Assembly (NCBI GenBank): GCA_004299555.1
Contig: SCQU01000026.1
Span: forward strand, 88,613-152,612
DNA: 64,000 nucleotides
Direction of reading: 5' to 3'
Origin: Rhodanobacteraceae bacterium
GTDB lineage: Bacteria; Pseudomonadota; Gammaproteobacteria; Xanthomonadales; Rhodanobacteraceae
Made by a program: the position numbers and the translations under genes
Shown: piece by piece, positions 48,250-57,608 of the stretch
How the letters are laid out: each line of letters starts with the position of its first letter
How positions within the stretch are numbered: position 1 is the first letter of the stretch
The notes under the pieces: generated by a model
What the model was told of the DNA's origin: nothing
The model's input: only the letters and a program-made list of their open reading frames with translations
Database searches by the model: none

Positions 48250-50010
48250 TCAGCGTCCGCGCTTGCCCTTGCGCGCGAGGAGCTCACGCAGCGCGTTTTT
48301 TTCGCCCGCATCGAGTACGCCTTCGGACTGTTTGCGGATCAATGCGTCCAGTTGCTGCTGCGTGGTCTGCGCGCCAAGGCGCGCGATGGCATCCAGAAAT
48401 TCCACCCGCAGTGCCTCCGGTTCCCCCGGAAAATCCGCCAGCGCGAGCTTTTGCAGGGCGCCGGCTTCGCCGCGGCCGTGGAACTGTTCGAGCAGCAGGG
48501 CGGTATTGATGCCCGGGCGGGCGCGCGCGGCGTCCAACAGTTCAATCAGCAGGGCGACGCCGGGTTTGTCCAGCCGTGCAAACGCGTAGGGCGTGGCCAC
48601 GTCCTGCGCCAGCGCCGGGTTCGCCAGGAGCAGCGCGATCGCGCTGCGTACCAGTGTGCGCCGGGGGGATCGGGTGACACCCGCGGTGTTGCGGCCGACG
48701 ACGGGTCCGCCGGCCGCCACGCCGCCACGCGTGCCGGTGCGTTTTTCCAACTCCGCGTACATGAGGTCACGGAAGGCGCCGTCCGGCAACTTCGCGAGCA
48801 GGGGCCTGGCGTGCTCGGCGAGGCGCGCGCGGCCGTCCAGCGTGGCGACGTTCACGTCGTGCGCAAGGTACGCGAAAAAATATTCCGACAGCGGCGTCGC
48901 CTGCCGGAGCCGCGCCTCGAAGCCGTCGCGCCCTTCCTTGCGCACCAGCGTATCGGGGTCCTCGCCTTCGGGCAGGAACAGGAAGAACGCCTGGCGCCCA
49001 TCGCGCATCCGCGGCAACACCGATTCCAGCGCACGCCACGCGGCGCTGCGGCCGGCCTTGTCGCCGTCGAAGCAGAAAAACACGTCGGCTGCCGCCCGGA
49101 ACAGCAACTCGGCGTGCTCGGCCGTGGTTGAGGTGCCGAGCGTGGCGACGGCCTGGGTGATGCCGGCCTGGTGCAGCGCGACGGCGTCCATGTACCCCTC
49201 GACCACGAGCAGGCGCTCGAGCTTGCGGTTGGCCTCGCGGACCTGCCACAGCGCGAAGAGTTCGCGGCCCTTGTGGAACAGCGGGGTTTCCGGTGAATTG
49301 AGGTATTTGGGGCCTTCGCTACGGGCGGCATCCGCGCTGTGTGCGTTGGCGGCGCTGGTCGTGATGCGGCCGCCGAACGCGATCACGCGTCCGCGCCGGT
49401 CCATGATCGGAAACATCAGGCGTTCCCGGAAGCGGTCGTACTTGCCCTTGTCGCCGCTGGCGAGCATCCCGGCCTCATCCAGCATCTGCAGCCGGGCGGC
49501 GTTGCTGCCCAGCGCGTGCTTGACCGCGTCCCAGCCGCCGGGCGCCCAGCCGATCCGGAAGCGTTCGATGATGTCGGGCGTGAGTCCGCGCGTGCTGCAG
49601 TAGGCCTGCGCGGCGGCACTTTTCGGCAGTTCGGCCTGGTAGAACCTTGCCGCCGCTTCCAGCAGCGTGTAGAGGTCGGTGTGATCCTCGCGCGGGCGCG
49701 CGGGGCCGCCTTCGTGCGGTACCGTCAGGCCGACCATCTGCGCCAGCTCTTCGACCGCGTCCGGAAATTCCAGCCGGTCGTATTCCATCAGGAACTTGAT
49801 TGCGCTGCCGTGCGCGCCGCAGCCAAAGCAGTGGTAGAACTGCTTGGCCGGACTGACGTAAAACGAGGGCGTGCGTTCATCGTGGAATGGACAGCACGCG
49901 GTCCATTCGCGGCCCGCGCGCTTCAAGGCCACGCGCGGCTGCACCACTTCGACGATGTCGATGCGGGTCAGGAGTTCGTCGATGAAACGTTCGGGAATCA
50001 GGCCGGGCAT
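48250..50010 (-). CDS. dnaG: DNA primase
   Basis: Makes RNA primers for Okazaki fragments and interacts with DnaB helicase. From the ATG at 50010 it has 586 residues. A CHC2 zinc-binding domain has Cys40, His43, Cys61 and Cys64 (CPFHDERTPSF and CFGCGAHG), followed by a catalytic core with TOPRIM motif VVEGYMDAVAL and FCFDGDKAG. A C-terminal helicase-binding region ends the protein. A longer frame to 50076 is unconserved. It is not in the usual rpsU-dnaG-rpoD operon. Confidence 0.97.
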   Translation of the reverse strand: MPGLIPERFIDELLTRIDIVEVVQPRVALKRAGREWTACCPFHDERTPSFYVSPAKQFYHCFGCGAHGSAIKFLMEYDRLEFPDAVEELAQMVGLTVPHEGGPARPREDHTDLYTLLEAAARFYQAELPKSAAAQAYCSTRGLTPDIIERFRIGWAPGGWDAVKHALGSNAARLQMLDEAGMLASGDKGKYDRFRERLMFPIMDRRGRVIAFGGRITTSAANAHSADAARSEGPKYLNSPETPLFHKGRELFALWQVREANRKLERLLVVEGYMDAVALHQAGITQAVATLGTSTTAEHAELLFRAAADVFFCFDGDKAGRSAAWRALESVLPRMRDGRQAFFLFLPEGEDPDTLVRKEGRDGFEARLRQATPLSEYFFAYLAHDVNVATLDGRARLAEHARPLLAKLPDGAFRDLMYAELEKRTGTRGGVAAGGPVVGRNTAGVTRSPRRTLVRSAIALLLANPALAQDVATPYAFARLDKPGVALLIELLDAARARPGINTALLLEQFHGRGEAGALQKLALADFPGEPEALRVEFLDAIARLGAQTTQQQLDALIRKQSEGVLDAGEKNALRELLARKGKRGR

Positions 50011-50135
50011 GGGTGCCAAGAATGCCACGCGCGCATTGCCTTGGCAGGAAAGACACCCGAAAGCTGCGCGGCGCAAAGTAGCAACCGTGCATGCTGCGCG
50101 GCTGGGTGTGCGCGGCCATTACACTGCCGAGGCTC

Positions 50136-51560
50136 ATGCCTGCATTTGTGTTCAATCGTCGGTTGCGCGTGCGCCTGCTGGGCGTCGCGGCGTTGTGCGT
50201 GGCGCTGGGCGCCTGCGTCAGCGTCGAAGTGCCTCCGCTGCCGGCCGGTGACCTGCCCGCGCACTGGCGCAACGCGCCGGCGCTTGGCGCGGCGCCCGAC
50301 CTCACGGGCTGGTGGACCCACTTTGATGACCCGACGCTCGACACGCTGGTCGCGGCTGCCCTGCGCGACAATCCCGGGGTGCAGCAGGCGCGGCTGAAGG
50401 TGCGTGCGGCGCGGGCGCTGGAAGACGCTGCCATGACCGCGCTCAAGCCGCAGCTGGCCTTCAAGACCCTCGAACAGCCGAATCCCGAGAACACCGCGAG
50501 TTATTTCCAGGCCGGTTTCGATGCTTCCTGGGAGCTTGGCCTGTTTGGCCGCGCCGGCGCCACCCGGCACCTTGCGCGGGCCGATGCCGGCGCGGCCGCG
50601 GCGGAGCTGGCGGACGCGCGGGTATCGCTGGTGGCCGAGGTCGTGCGCGAGTATCTCGGGTTGCGCGCGGCGCAGCGCAGCGCGGCCTTGCTGGACGCGG
50701 CGGCACAGGCCGCGCAGCGAAAGGCCGCGCTGCTGAAGGTGCGCGAACGCCTGCAGCTTGCGTCCGGCCTCGAGGTTGCGCAGGCTGCGGCCACTGCGGC
50801 CACGGCCCAGGCGCGGCTGGCCGATCCGCGCGCCGCGGTAGCGCAACATGCGCAGGCGCTGGCGTTGCTGCTTGGCAAGAGCGAGCCCGAGCGCGCGTGG
50901 CTGGCTTCCGCGCCGGTGCCCAGCGTGACGGCGACCCGCATCGTGTCCGTCCCGGCCGATCTGCTGCGGACGCGGCCCGACATCCGCTACGCCGAGGCAC
51001 AGGTGGTCAAGGCGGCGGGTGCGCTTGGCATTGCCAGGGCCGACCTGTATCCGCGCCTCGCGCTTGGCAGTTCGCTCACCTTCGCGGCGCTGGTCACGGG
51101 CCACACCCATCTCGGCGATGTCAACAACTCGTTTTCGATCGGCCCGATCGTCAACATTCCGCTTTTCGACTGGGGCCAGCGGCGTGCGGTGCGCAGCGCG
51201 CGCGAGGACCAGCTGCAGGCTGCGGTGCTGGCCTATCGCGAAGCGGTGCTGAAAGGCGCGGCTGAGGTCGAAACCGCCCTTGCGGCCTTGCACGCCGCCG
51301 GCCAACGCGCGCGCAGTACCACGCGCGCGGCGGCGGCCGCGCAACGCGGGGTCGTGCTCAGCGGACAGCTGCAGCACCTCGGCCAGGCCGACGGGTTTGC
51401 GGTGGCCGATGCGCAGCTTGCGGCCACCGCGTCCGAGCTCGATCGCGTCCACGCGCGCCTCGCGCAGGATCTGGCGTATGTGGCGCTGTACAAGGCGCTC
51501 GGTGGCGCGCCGCTGCCCGCGCCGGATGCGGATACCGCGTCAAGGAGCACGCGGCCATGA
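50136..51560 (+). CDS. Outer-membrane efflux lipoprotein (TolC/NodT/OprM type)
   Basis: Outer-membrane channel of an export system, 474 residues. The lipobox VALGAC puts the lipidated Cys at 27. Two repeated OEP domains of long helices contain the signature WWTHFDDPTLDTLV and the paired DLLRTRPDIRYAEAQ and DLYPRLALGSSL. The ATG at 50136 is chosen because it begins the signal peptide. Its stop overlaps the permease start by 4 bp, tying it to the ABC exporter genes that follow. Confidence 0.92.
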   Translation: MPAFVFNRRLRVRLLGVAALCVALGACVSVEVPPLPAGDLPAHWRNAPALGAAPDLTGWWTHFDDPTLDTLVAAALRDNPGVQQARLKVRAARALEDAAMTALKPQLAFKTLEQPNPENTASYFQAGFDASWELGLFGRAGATRHLARADAGAAAAELADARVSLVAEVVREYLGLRAAQRSAALLDAAAQAAQRKAALLKVRERLQLASGLEVAQAAATAATAQARLADPRAAVAQHAQALALLLGKSEPERAWLASAPVPSVTATRIVSVPADLLRTRPDIRYAEAQVVKAAGALGIARADLYPRLALGSSLTFAALVTGHTHLGDVNNSFSIGPIVNIPLFDWGQRRAVRSAREDQLQAAVLAYREAVLKGAAEVETALAALHAAGQRARSTTRAAAAAQRGVVLSGQLQHLGQADGFAVADAQLAATASELDRVHARLAQDLAYVALYKALGGAPLPAPDADTASRSTRP

Positions 51561-52684
51561 TCCCGCTCGCACGCAAGACCCTGCTGCACGAGTGGCGTCG
51601 GTTCTTGCCGGCCATGCTTGCGGTGGCCTTCTCGGGCCTGCTGCTGCTGATGCAGGCGGCGTTGGTGCTGGGGATTTTTGGCGCCACCGCGGTCTACATC
51701 ACGGCGTCCAACGCCGACGTGTGGGTGGGTTACCCGGGCACCCAGAGCATCGAGCTGGGACGGCCGATCGGGCCGGCCGCGCGCACGGCGCTGCTGATGG
51801 ATCCCGGCGTCGCGCGGGTCGATCCGTTTGCGTGGGTCGGCGCCGACTGGCGTGGACCGGCGGGTACCGGCGGGCTGTCGGTGTTCGTCTCTGGCATCAA
51901 CACCCAGCCTGACGGCATGATTTTTGCCGACGTGCTGACGCCGGCGCAACGCGCGCTCCTGCGTGAGCCGTTCGCCGTCATCGTCGATCAAGGGGATCTT
52001 GCCAAGCTCGGCGTGCCGGTCGGCGGGCAGGCGCTGATCAATGGCGACCTCGTGCGCATCGTGGGTACCGCGCGCGGGATCCGCGCGCTGGGCGGGGTCA
52101 ACGTGGTCGCGTCGCTCGACACCGCGCGCCAGCTCAGCATCGATGGCGGTGACGGTGCAAACGTCGCCTACTATGTAGCCCAGCTGAAACCGGGTGCGGA
52201 TGCGGCGGCGGTCGTGCGCCGCGTCGATGCACACGCGCGTGGCTACGCGGCCTGGACCGCACCCAGTTTCGCGCGCCGCGCGGTGTTCTACTGGATGTTC
52301 CAGACCGGCGCCGGCCTCGGGGTCATCTTTCTCGCGGTGGTGGTGTTCATCGTCGGCGCGGTCATCACCAACCAGACCCTGATGGGCGCGATCGCGGGTT
52401 CCGTGCGCGAATACGCGACCTTGCACGCGCTTGGCGTTGGCCTAGGGCCGTTGCGGCGGGTGGTGTTGAAACAGGCGGCGTGGATTGGCGTGGGCGGGCT
52501 CGTGGCGGGCGGGTTGCTGAGCCTGGTGTTGATTGGATTGGCGAAGTTTGAAGAGGTACCCGTGGCGCTCAGCCTGCCCGCATGGATCGCATGCGGGGTG
52601 CTGGTGATGGGCATCGCGCTGGTCTCGGGCGTGGCCGCGGTGCGCGCCCTGCGGAGCGCCGATCCGGCGTTGCTGCTGCGATGA
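51557..52684 (+). CDS. ABC transporter permease (FtsX/MacB/DevC-like)
   Basis: Inner-membrane permease of 375 residues with one N-terminal transmembrane helix, a large periplasmic MacB-type domain (about 45-255) and three C-terminal helices. This is the four-span FtsX plan. The sequence resembles DevC permeases of DevBCA exporters. It overlaps the outer-membrane factor before it and the ATPase after it by 4 bp each. Confidence 0.9.
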   Translation: MIPLARKTLLHEWRRFLPAMLAVAFSGLLLLMQAALVLGIFGATAVYITASNADVWVGYPGTQSIELGRPIGPAARTALLMDPGVARVDPFAWVGADWRGPAGTGGLSVFVSGINTQPDGMIFADVLTPAQRALLREPFAVIVDQGDLAKLGVPVGGQALINGDLVRIVGTARGIRALGGVNVVASLDTARQLSIDGGDGANVAYYVAQLKPGADAAAVVRRVDAHARGYAAWTAPSFARRAVFYWMFQTGAGLGVIFLAVVVFIVGAVITNQTLMGAIAGSVREYATLHALGVGLGPLRRVVLKQAAWIGVGGLVAGGLLSLVLIGLAKFEEVPVALSLPAWIACGVLVMGIALVSGVAAVRALRSADPALLLR

Positions 52685-53394
52685 GCGCGCTCGAGGCCAC
52701 GGAGCTCCGCATGGGGTATACCAGCGGCAAGCTGCGCACCGAAATCCTGCGTGGCTTGTCCCTGACCGTGGAAGCCAGTCAGCTGACCCTGATCGCGGGG
52801 CCGTCCGGCTGCGGCAAAAGTACCCTGTTGTCGATCCTGTCGGGCCTGCAGCGGCCCGATGCCGGCAACGTGACCGCGCTGGGCGAGGACATCTGGCGCG
52901 GCAACCGCCACGCGCAGGACCGGTTTCGCCTGCTGCACACGGGCTTCGTGTTCCAGGGCTTCAACCTGTTTCCGGCCCTGTCCGCGCTCGAACAGGTGAT
53001 GCTGCCGCTCGGCTACATGGGCGTGGACGATCCTGCCGCCGAGGTACGCGGGCGTGCCGCGCTGGAAGAAGTCGGCCTCGGCGAACGGATGCGCCTCCTG
53101 CCGGCCGAACTGTCGGGCGGCGAAAAACAGCGGGTCGCGATCGCGCGCGCGCTGGTCAAGCAGCCGCAGCTGCTGTTTGCCGACGAGCCCACCAGCTCGC
53201 TGGACGCGGCCAATGGCCAGATCGTGATCGACACCCTGCGCCGGATCGCCCACGACCATGCGACCACGGTACTGTGCGTCAGCCACGATCCGCGCCTGGT
53301 GCGGTACGCCGACCGGGTGCTGGAAATGGAAGACGGCGTGATATTGAATGACCGGCGCGTGGCGCCTGCGGGCCAAGTGGAGGCAGCATCGTGA
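52681..53394 (+). CDS. ABC transporter ATP-binding protein (DevA/LolD-like)
   Basis: Cytoplasmic ATPase of 237 residues. Walker A is GPSGCGKST (40-48), the signature LSGGEKQR lies near 144-151 and Walker B LLFADEPTSSLD near 164. The sequence is of the MacB/LolD/DevA type that drives FtsX-like permeases. The ATG at 52681 overlaps the permease stop. The following adaptor gene starts with a GTG inside its stop region. Confidence 0.95.
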   Translation: MSALEATELRMGYTSGKLRTEILRGLSLTVEASQLTLIAGPSGCGKSTLLSILSGLQRPDAGNVTALGEDIWRGNRHAQDRFRLLHTGFVFQGFNLFPALSALEQVMLPLGYMGVDDPAAEVRGRAALEEVGLGERMRLLPAELSGGEKQRVAIARALVKQPQLLFADEPTSSLDAANGQIVIDTLRRIAHDHATTVLCVSHDPRLVRYADRVLEMEDGVILNDRRVAPAGQVEAAS

Positions 53395-54305
53395 AATTCT
53401 TGCACCGCGCCGGTGGCGCGCTGGCGGTCCTGGCACTGGCGCTGGCCGGTTGTTCAGGTGGTGGTGGCGCGGCGCCGGCGAATACCGCCACGGCGCCGCA
53501 GTGGCTGGCGGTCGCGCGCGGCAAGGTTGCGGTCCAAGGCGGGATGATCGAGGTTGCGGCGCGCACCGATGGCGTGGTGGAAACGGTCGCCGTCGAGCAG
53601 GGTGACGTCGTCAAGCGCGGACAGATCCTCGCGACGCTCGATCCGCGCGCCGCAAAGATCAAGGTCGCCAGCGCGGCGGCCGGGGTCGCGGCCGCCCAGG
53701 CCCAACTGGCGGAGTTGCAGGTGGCGTTGCGGCAGGCCACACGGCGCGCACCGCGCGTCAGTGCCGCCGCCAAGGCCGGTGCCGCGAGCGGCGATGCGGC
53801 CAGCGCAGCGACCGACGCGGTCCAAACCCTCAAGGCGAAACACGCGGCTGCGGCCGCGGCGCTGGATGCCGCGCAGCAGGGGCTTGCGGCGGCCCGGCTT
53901 GAACTCGACGCCACCACCTTGCGCGCGCCGGTAGCCGGTACCGTGGTGCTGCGCCACGTTGCCATCGGGCAGGGGGTGGCGGCGGCGTCCGGGCAGGCGC
54001 TGTTCGAACTTCTGCCGGCCCGCCCGCACATCGTGCATGCGCAGCTCGACGTCGACGCGGCAAGTGCAATCCACGCGGGCATGCACGCCGAAGTCGTGCA
54101 GGATTCGGGCGCAGGCCCGGTGTACGCGGCGACCGTACGGTGGGTCGGGCAGGTGTTGCAGCCGGCGAGCCTTACCGGGGATCCGTTGCAGCGCGCGCTG
54201 GCCAACGCGGTCGATTGCACGCTGGAGCTTGCGCCCGCCAAGCCCGGCACGGCGCCGCTCCGGATCGGGCAGCGGGTGCTGGTGCGCTTCCCGAAGGGCG
54301 GTTGA
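53391..54305 (+). CDS. Periplasmic adaptor (HlyD/DevB membrane-fusion type), lipoprotein
   Basis: Bridges the inner-membrane ABC permease to the outer-membrane channel. The 304 residues start at a GTG, with lipobox ALAGC (Cys21). A biotinyl-lipoyl-like half is VVETVAVEQGDVVKRGQILATLD. A long Ala-rich helical hairpin (about 90-175) and the second half DATTLRAPVAGTVVLRHV follow. It is the fourth of four overlapping genes, so all components of a tripartite exporter are made from one mRNA. Confidence 0.92.
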   Translation: MKFLHRAGGALAVLALALAGCSGGGGAAPANTATAPQWLAVARGKVAVQGGMIEVAARTDGVVETVAVEQGDVVKRGQILATLDPRAAKIKVASAAAGVAAAQAQLAELQVALRQATRRAPRVSAAAKAGAASGDAASAATDAVQTLKAKHAAAAAALDAAQQGLAAARLELDATTLRAPVAGTVVLRHVAIGQGVAAASGQALFELLPARPHIVHAQLDVDAASAIHAGMHAEVVQDSGAGPVYAATVRWVGQVLQPASLTGDPLQRALANAVDCTLELAPAKPGTAPLRIGQRVLVRFPKGG

Positions 54306-54431
54306 CGCAGCGCTGACGGCGGCGAGCCGTTCAGCTGCCGGCGGCCAAGCCGAAAGCGTTGCGAAAGCGGGCCGCGCTAAGATGGGCGGCGTTTGATGTG
54401 GACTTTCGTTGCTGCGCGGCGAGGATCTGGC

Positions 54432-55121
54432 GTGACTCCCTGGAATATCCTGTGTGACTTCGACGGCACGATTACCGTCGAGGATGTGACCGACTCGCTG
54501 CTCGATCGGTTCGCCGCGCCCGAGTGGCAGCGGCTGGAGCGCGACTGGCGCGCGGGCCTGATTGGCTCGGCCGAGTGCATGGCCGGGCAGGTCGCGTTGC
54601 TGGACGCCTCGCGCGAGGAGATTGATGCGCACCTCGCCGAGTTGCGGATTGATCCCGCGTTTCCGGCCTTCGTGGAAGCGGCGCTGACGGCCGGCTGCAG
54701 CTTGCGGGTCGTGAGCGATGGATTGGATTATGCGATCCGCGCGATTCTGGCCCGGTACCAGCTTGACGACCTGCCGGTGCTGGCCAACCGGCTGGTGCAG
54801 GTTGGCCGGCGCCGGTGGAAACTTGAGACCCCGTTTGCCAACGCCGAATGCCGGGTGGGCAGCGGCCACTGCAAATGCGCCAGTGCGGTGCGCGAACACG
54901 GCCGGCACCGCCGGGTGCTGCTGATCGGCGATGGCGCGTCCGACTTTTGCGCCGCCGGCGAAGCCGACTATGTATTCGCCAAGCACCGGTTGATCGAGCA
55001 CTGCCGGCGCGCCGACATCCCGCACACTTCGATCATCGGGTTTACCGACGCCATCGCCTTGTTGCCGGCGCTTCTGGCCGGCAAGCTGTGTACGCCGCGC
55101 CGCGAGCTCGCACACGCATGA
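54432..55121 (+). CDS. HAD-family phosphatase, MtnX/SerB-like
   Basis: A 229-residue HAD hydrolase. Motif I is CDFDGTITVEDVTD, with Asp9 as nucleophile and Asp11 as general acid. VVSDG (motif II) and LLIGDGASDFCAA (motif IV) follow. The layout resembles MtnX of the methionine salvage pathway, but no other mtn gene is near, so the substrate is open. The GTG at 54432 starts the domain directly. It lies 97 bp ahead of the aminotransferase and may be co-transcribed with it. Confidence 0.82.
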   Translation: MTPWNILCDFDGTITVEDVTDSLLDRFAAPEWQRLERDWRAGLIGSAECMAGQVALLDASREEIDAHLAELRIDPAFPAFVEAALTAGCSLRVVSDGLDYAIRAILARYQLDDLPVLANRLVQVGRRRWKLETPFANAECRVGSGHCKCASAVREHGRHRRVLLIGDGASDFCAAGEADYVFAKHRLIEHCRRADIPHTSIIGFTDAIALLPALLAGKLCTPRRELAHA

Positions 55122-55218
55122 ACCATCCTCAGCGCCGTGGCCCCGTCCAGTGCGCGGGCATCGCCTGCGCGCAGCGCGCGCCCCGTCATTCAATCCGCAT
55201 GGCTGGAACCCGTACCTG

Positions 55219-56601
55219 ATGAACGCTTCAATCAAACCCGCTGCATCCGCCGACGCGTCCGCCCAACTGGTGGCCGGCCTCGACACTTCCACCAGCGCGC
55301 GCCTGTTCAAGGCCGCGTTGAAGCCGATCCCGGGCGGGGTCAACAGCACCGCCCGCGCGACGTGGTCGGGCTGGGACCCGTACCCGTTGTTCATCCAGAG
55401 TGGTCTTGGCTCGCACCTGACCGACGTGGATGGCAACGAATACATCGATTACCTGCTGGGCCTCGGACCGATGCTGCTTGGCCATCGCCCGCCGCGGGTG
55501 ACGCAGGCGGTGGTGGATTTCATCCGCGAGCGCGGTACCGTGTTCGCGCTGCCGACCGCGGTCGAGGCGGCGCTGGCCGAGAAGGTCATCGCGGCGGTGC
55601 CGAGCGTCGAGCAGCTGCGCCTGTGCAATACCGGTACCGAAGCCGTGCTGTACGCGACGCGCCTCGCGCGCGCGTTCACCCGGCGCCCCAAGTTGATCCG
55701 CTTTGAGGGCATGTACCACGGCTTTTCCGATCAGGTGTACTGGTCCAAGCACCCGGACATCGCCAAGGCCGGTCCCGACCGGCATCCCGTGCCGGTGCCG
55801 CAGGGCCCGGGCCTGCCGCGCGGGGTCGAGAACAACCTCATCATCCTGCCCTGGAACGACGCCGACGCGCTGGCCGACGCCATCCAGCGCGAGGGTGACC
55901 AGATCGCCTGCGTCATCACCGAACCGGTCATGTGCAACACCGGCTGCATCCTGCCGGAGCCTGGCTATCTTGAAACCATGCGTGAACTCACCGCACGGCA
56001 TGGCATCGTGCTGCTGTTTGATGAAGTCATCACCGGCTTCCGGTTGGGTCTCGGCGGGGCGCAGGCGCGGCTTGGCATCAAGCCGGACCTGTCGGTGTTT
56101 GCCAAGGGTCTGGGCGGCGGTTTCCCAGTGGCCGCGTGTGGTGGCCGTGCCGACATCATGGCGCTGGTCGCGCAGGGCAAGGTGTCGATGGCAGGCACCT
56201 ACAGCGCCAACGGCATCGCGATCGCTGCGGCCAACGCGGCACTGGATGAACTGGCAACGCCGGGGCTGTTTGCCAGGCTCGATGCGCTGTCCGACGAATT
56301 GCGTCTGGGGCTCGCCAAGGTGTTGGCGGACGCGGGCCTGCCGGCCTACGTCGTCGGCCTCGGGCCGCTGATGCAGGTGTGGTTTGCCAAGGAACCCATC
56401 CGCAACTACCGCGACGCCGAGCGTCACGCCGACCAGGCGCTGTTCCGCAGGTGGTGGCAGGGCATGCTGGCGCACGGGGTGCTGTTCCACCCGGGCGCGT
56501 ATGAAAACCTGTTCGTGTCGACCGCGCACACCCGCGCCGACATTGCGGCCACGCTCGCGGCGGCCAAGTCGGTCGCGACCGACCTCGCGCGCGCGGTCTG
56601 A
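55219..56601 (+). CDS. Class III aminotransferase, GSA-2,1-aminomutase-like (HemL-like paralog)
   Basis: PLP enzyme of 460 residues. It shows IPGGVNSTARA at the start, LRLCNTGTEAVLYATRLARA, FEGMYHGF and the PLP lysine in FAKGLGGGFP (Lys296). These resemble glutamate-1-semialdehyde aminomutase but the protein is about 30 residues longer than standard HemL. It may be a HemL-like paralog of unknown substrate. Its pairing with a phosphatase gene suggests a small metabolic unit (inference). Confidence 0.85.
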   Translation: MNASIKPAASADASAQLVAGLDTSTSARLFKAALKPIPGGVNSTARATWSGWDPYPLFIQSGLGSHLTDVDGNEYIDYLLGLGPMLLGHRPPRVTQAVVDFIRERGTVFALPTAVEAALAEKVIAAVPSVEQLRLCNTGTEAVLYATRLARAFTRRPKLIRFEGMYHGFSDQVYWSKHPDIAKAGPDRHPVPVPQGPGLPRGVENNLIILPWNDADALADAIQREGDQIACVITEPVMCNTGCILPEPGYLETMRELTARHGIVLLFDEVITGFRLGLGGAQARLGIKPDLSVFAKGLGGGFPVAACGGRADIMALVAQGKVSMAGTYSANGIAIAAANAALDELATPGLFARLDALSDELRLGLAKVLADAGLPAYVVGLGPLMQVWFAKEPIRNYRDAERHADQALFRRWWQGMLAHGVLFHPGAYENLFVSTAHTRADIAATLAAAKSVATDLARAV

Positions 56602-56703
56602 ACGCGCTGCCCCTTGCGGTGCCGGTTTCCCATCCGGTCGCGAGCGTGTGAAACTCGGATGACGCCGGCGTGGTCCAACGCCGTTTGCAACCGAGGTCGC
56701 GCG

Positions 56704-57186
56704 ATGCGTCGTTCATGTTGGCTGCTGGTGGTGCTGGGTCTGGTCTCCGCGTGGCCAACGCTGGCGCGCGCCGGCACCTACGCCGATGCGTTGTCCGCGT
56801 GCCTGATCCGCGCGACCACGCCGGCCGACCAGAAAGTCGTGGTGCGCTGGGCGTTCGCGACACTGGCGCTGGATCCCGACGTGGCGTCCATGGCCGCGGT
56901 CAGCGCGGCGCAGCGTGATGCAATCAACCAGCAGGCCGGCACGCTGGTGACGAATCTGCTGGTGCAGTCGTGCAATCAGCCGGTGCAGCAGACGTTGATG
57001 TTTGAAGGCGTAGCCGGCGCGCAAGCCGCGTTCGAAGCGTGGGCGCGCTGGGCGCTGACGCAGGTCGCTGGCAAACCACAGGTGCAGCAGGGCGCGGGTG
57101 CGCTGCTGCAGTACATCGACCTTGGCAAACTGATGTCGCTGGTGCCGCTGCAGGGGCTGTCGCCCACCGGCAGCGGCACGCACTGA
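56704..57186 (+). CDS. Hypothetical secreted protein
   Basis: A 160-residue protein with a clear signal peptide (SCWLLVVLGLVSAWPTLARA). The mature domain is helical: TYADALSACLIRATTPADQKVVVRWAF and the rest, with two cysteines that could pair (ALSACL and LVQSCNQ). The family is not recognised by name; similar periplasmic proteins of unknown role are common in Xanthomonadales. It follows the aminotransferase by 102 bp. Confidence 0.7.
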   Translation: MRRSCWLLVVLGLVSAWPTLARAGTYADALSACLIRATTPADQKVVVRWAFATLALDPDVASMAAVSAAQRDAINQQAGTLVTNLLVQSCNQPVQQTLMFEGVAGAQAAFEAWARWALTQVAGKPQVQQGAGALLQYIDLGKLMSLVPLQGLSPTGSGTH

Positions 57187-57242
57187 ACACAGTGATTATG
57201 GCCGGTGGCTGCGGCCGGCTGCGCCGCGTGTGGTTGCCCCAC

Positions 57243-57274
57243 AAAAAAGCCAGCCGTCATGCAGCACGGCTGGC
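57243..57274 (-). terminator. Rho-independent terminator (minus strand)
   Basis: Read leftward, GCCAGCCGT and ACGGCTGGC form a 9-bp stem with an 8-nt loop followed by six Ts. It supports transcription of a minus-strand gene ending here, namely the small ORF at 57303-57497, and may also stop rightward transcription from the secreted-protein gene. Confidence 0.75.
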
Positions 57275-57302
57275 CTTGATTTTGCGCTGGCGGTTGCGGG
57301 TC

Positions 57303-57497
57303 TCAGGCTCGCTGCGCGCGCCACGCCGAGTATTCGGCCTTCTGCATGCGGCTTGCCACCGCAATCACGAGCTGCTCGGTGTCGGCAAGTTTTTGCCGCA
57401 GTGCCGCATTCTCCTGTGCGAGCGTAGACGTCGCCGCAGGGTCGGCTGCAATGCTTGTCGCTGCTGGTGTCCCAGCCGCGTTCTTGATGTTCAACAT
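57303..57497 (-). CDS. Small coiled-coil protein
   Basis: A 64-residue protein, not recognised. An Ala/Thr-rich head is followed by a heptad-patterned helix (LAQENAALRQKLADTEQLVI) predicted to form a coiled coil, resembling the leucine-zipper part of small regulatory or SlyX-like proteins. AGAAGG stands just before the ATG and a strong terminator follows its stop, both supporting a real gene. Confidence 0.6.
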   Translation of the reverse strand: MLNIKNAAGTPAATSIAADPAATSTLAQENAALRQKLADTEQLVIAVASRMQKAEYSAWRAQRA

Positions 57498-57608
57498 GGT
57501 GCCTTCTTGTGCTTCGATTGCTGCATTGCATTATAACGAGGCGGTCAGCGCGGAGACCGCTTTTCACGCCTGGCGTTTTGGTGTGTTCACGCGGATGGGC
57601 CGTCCGCC

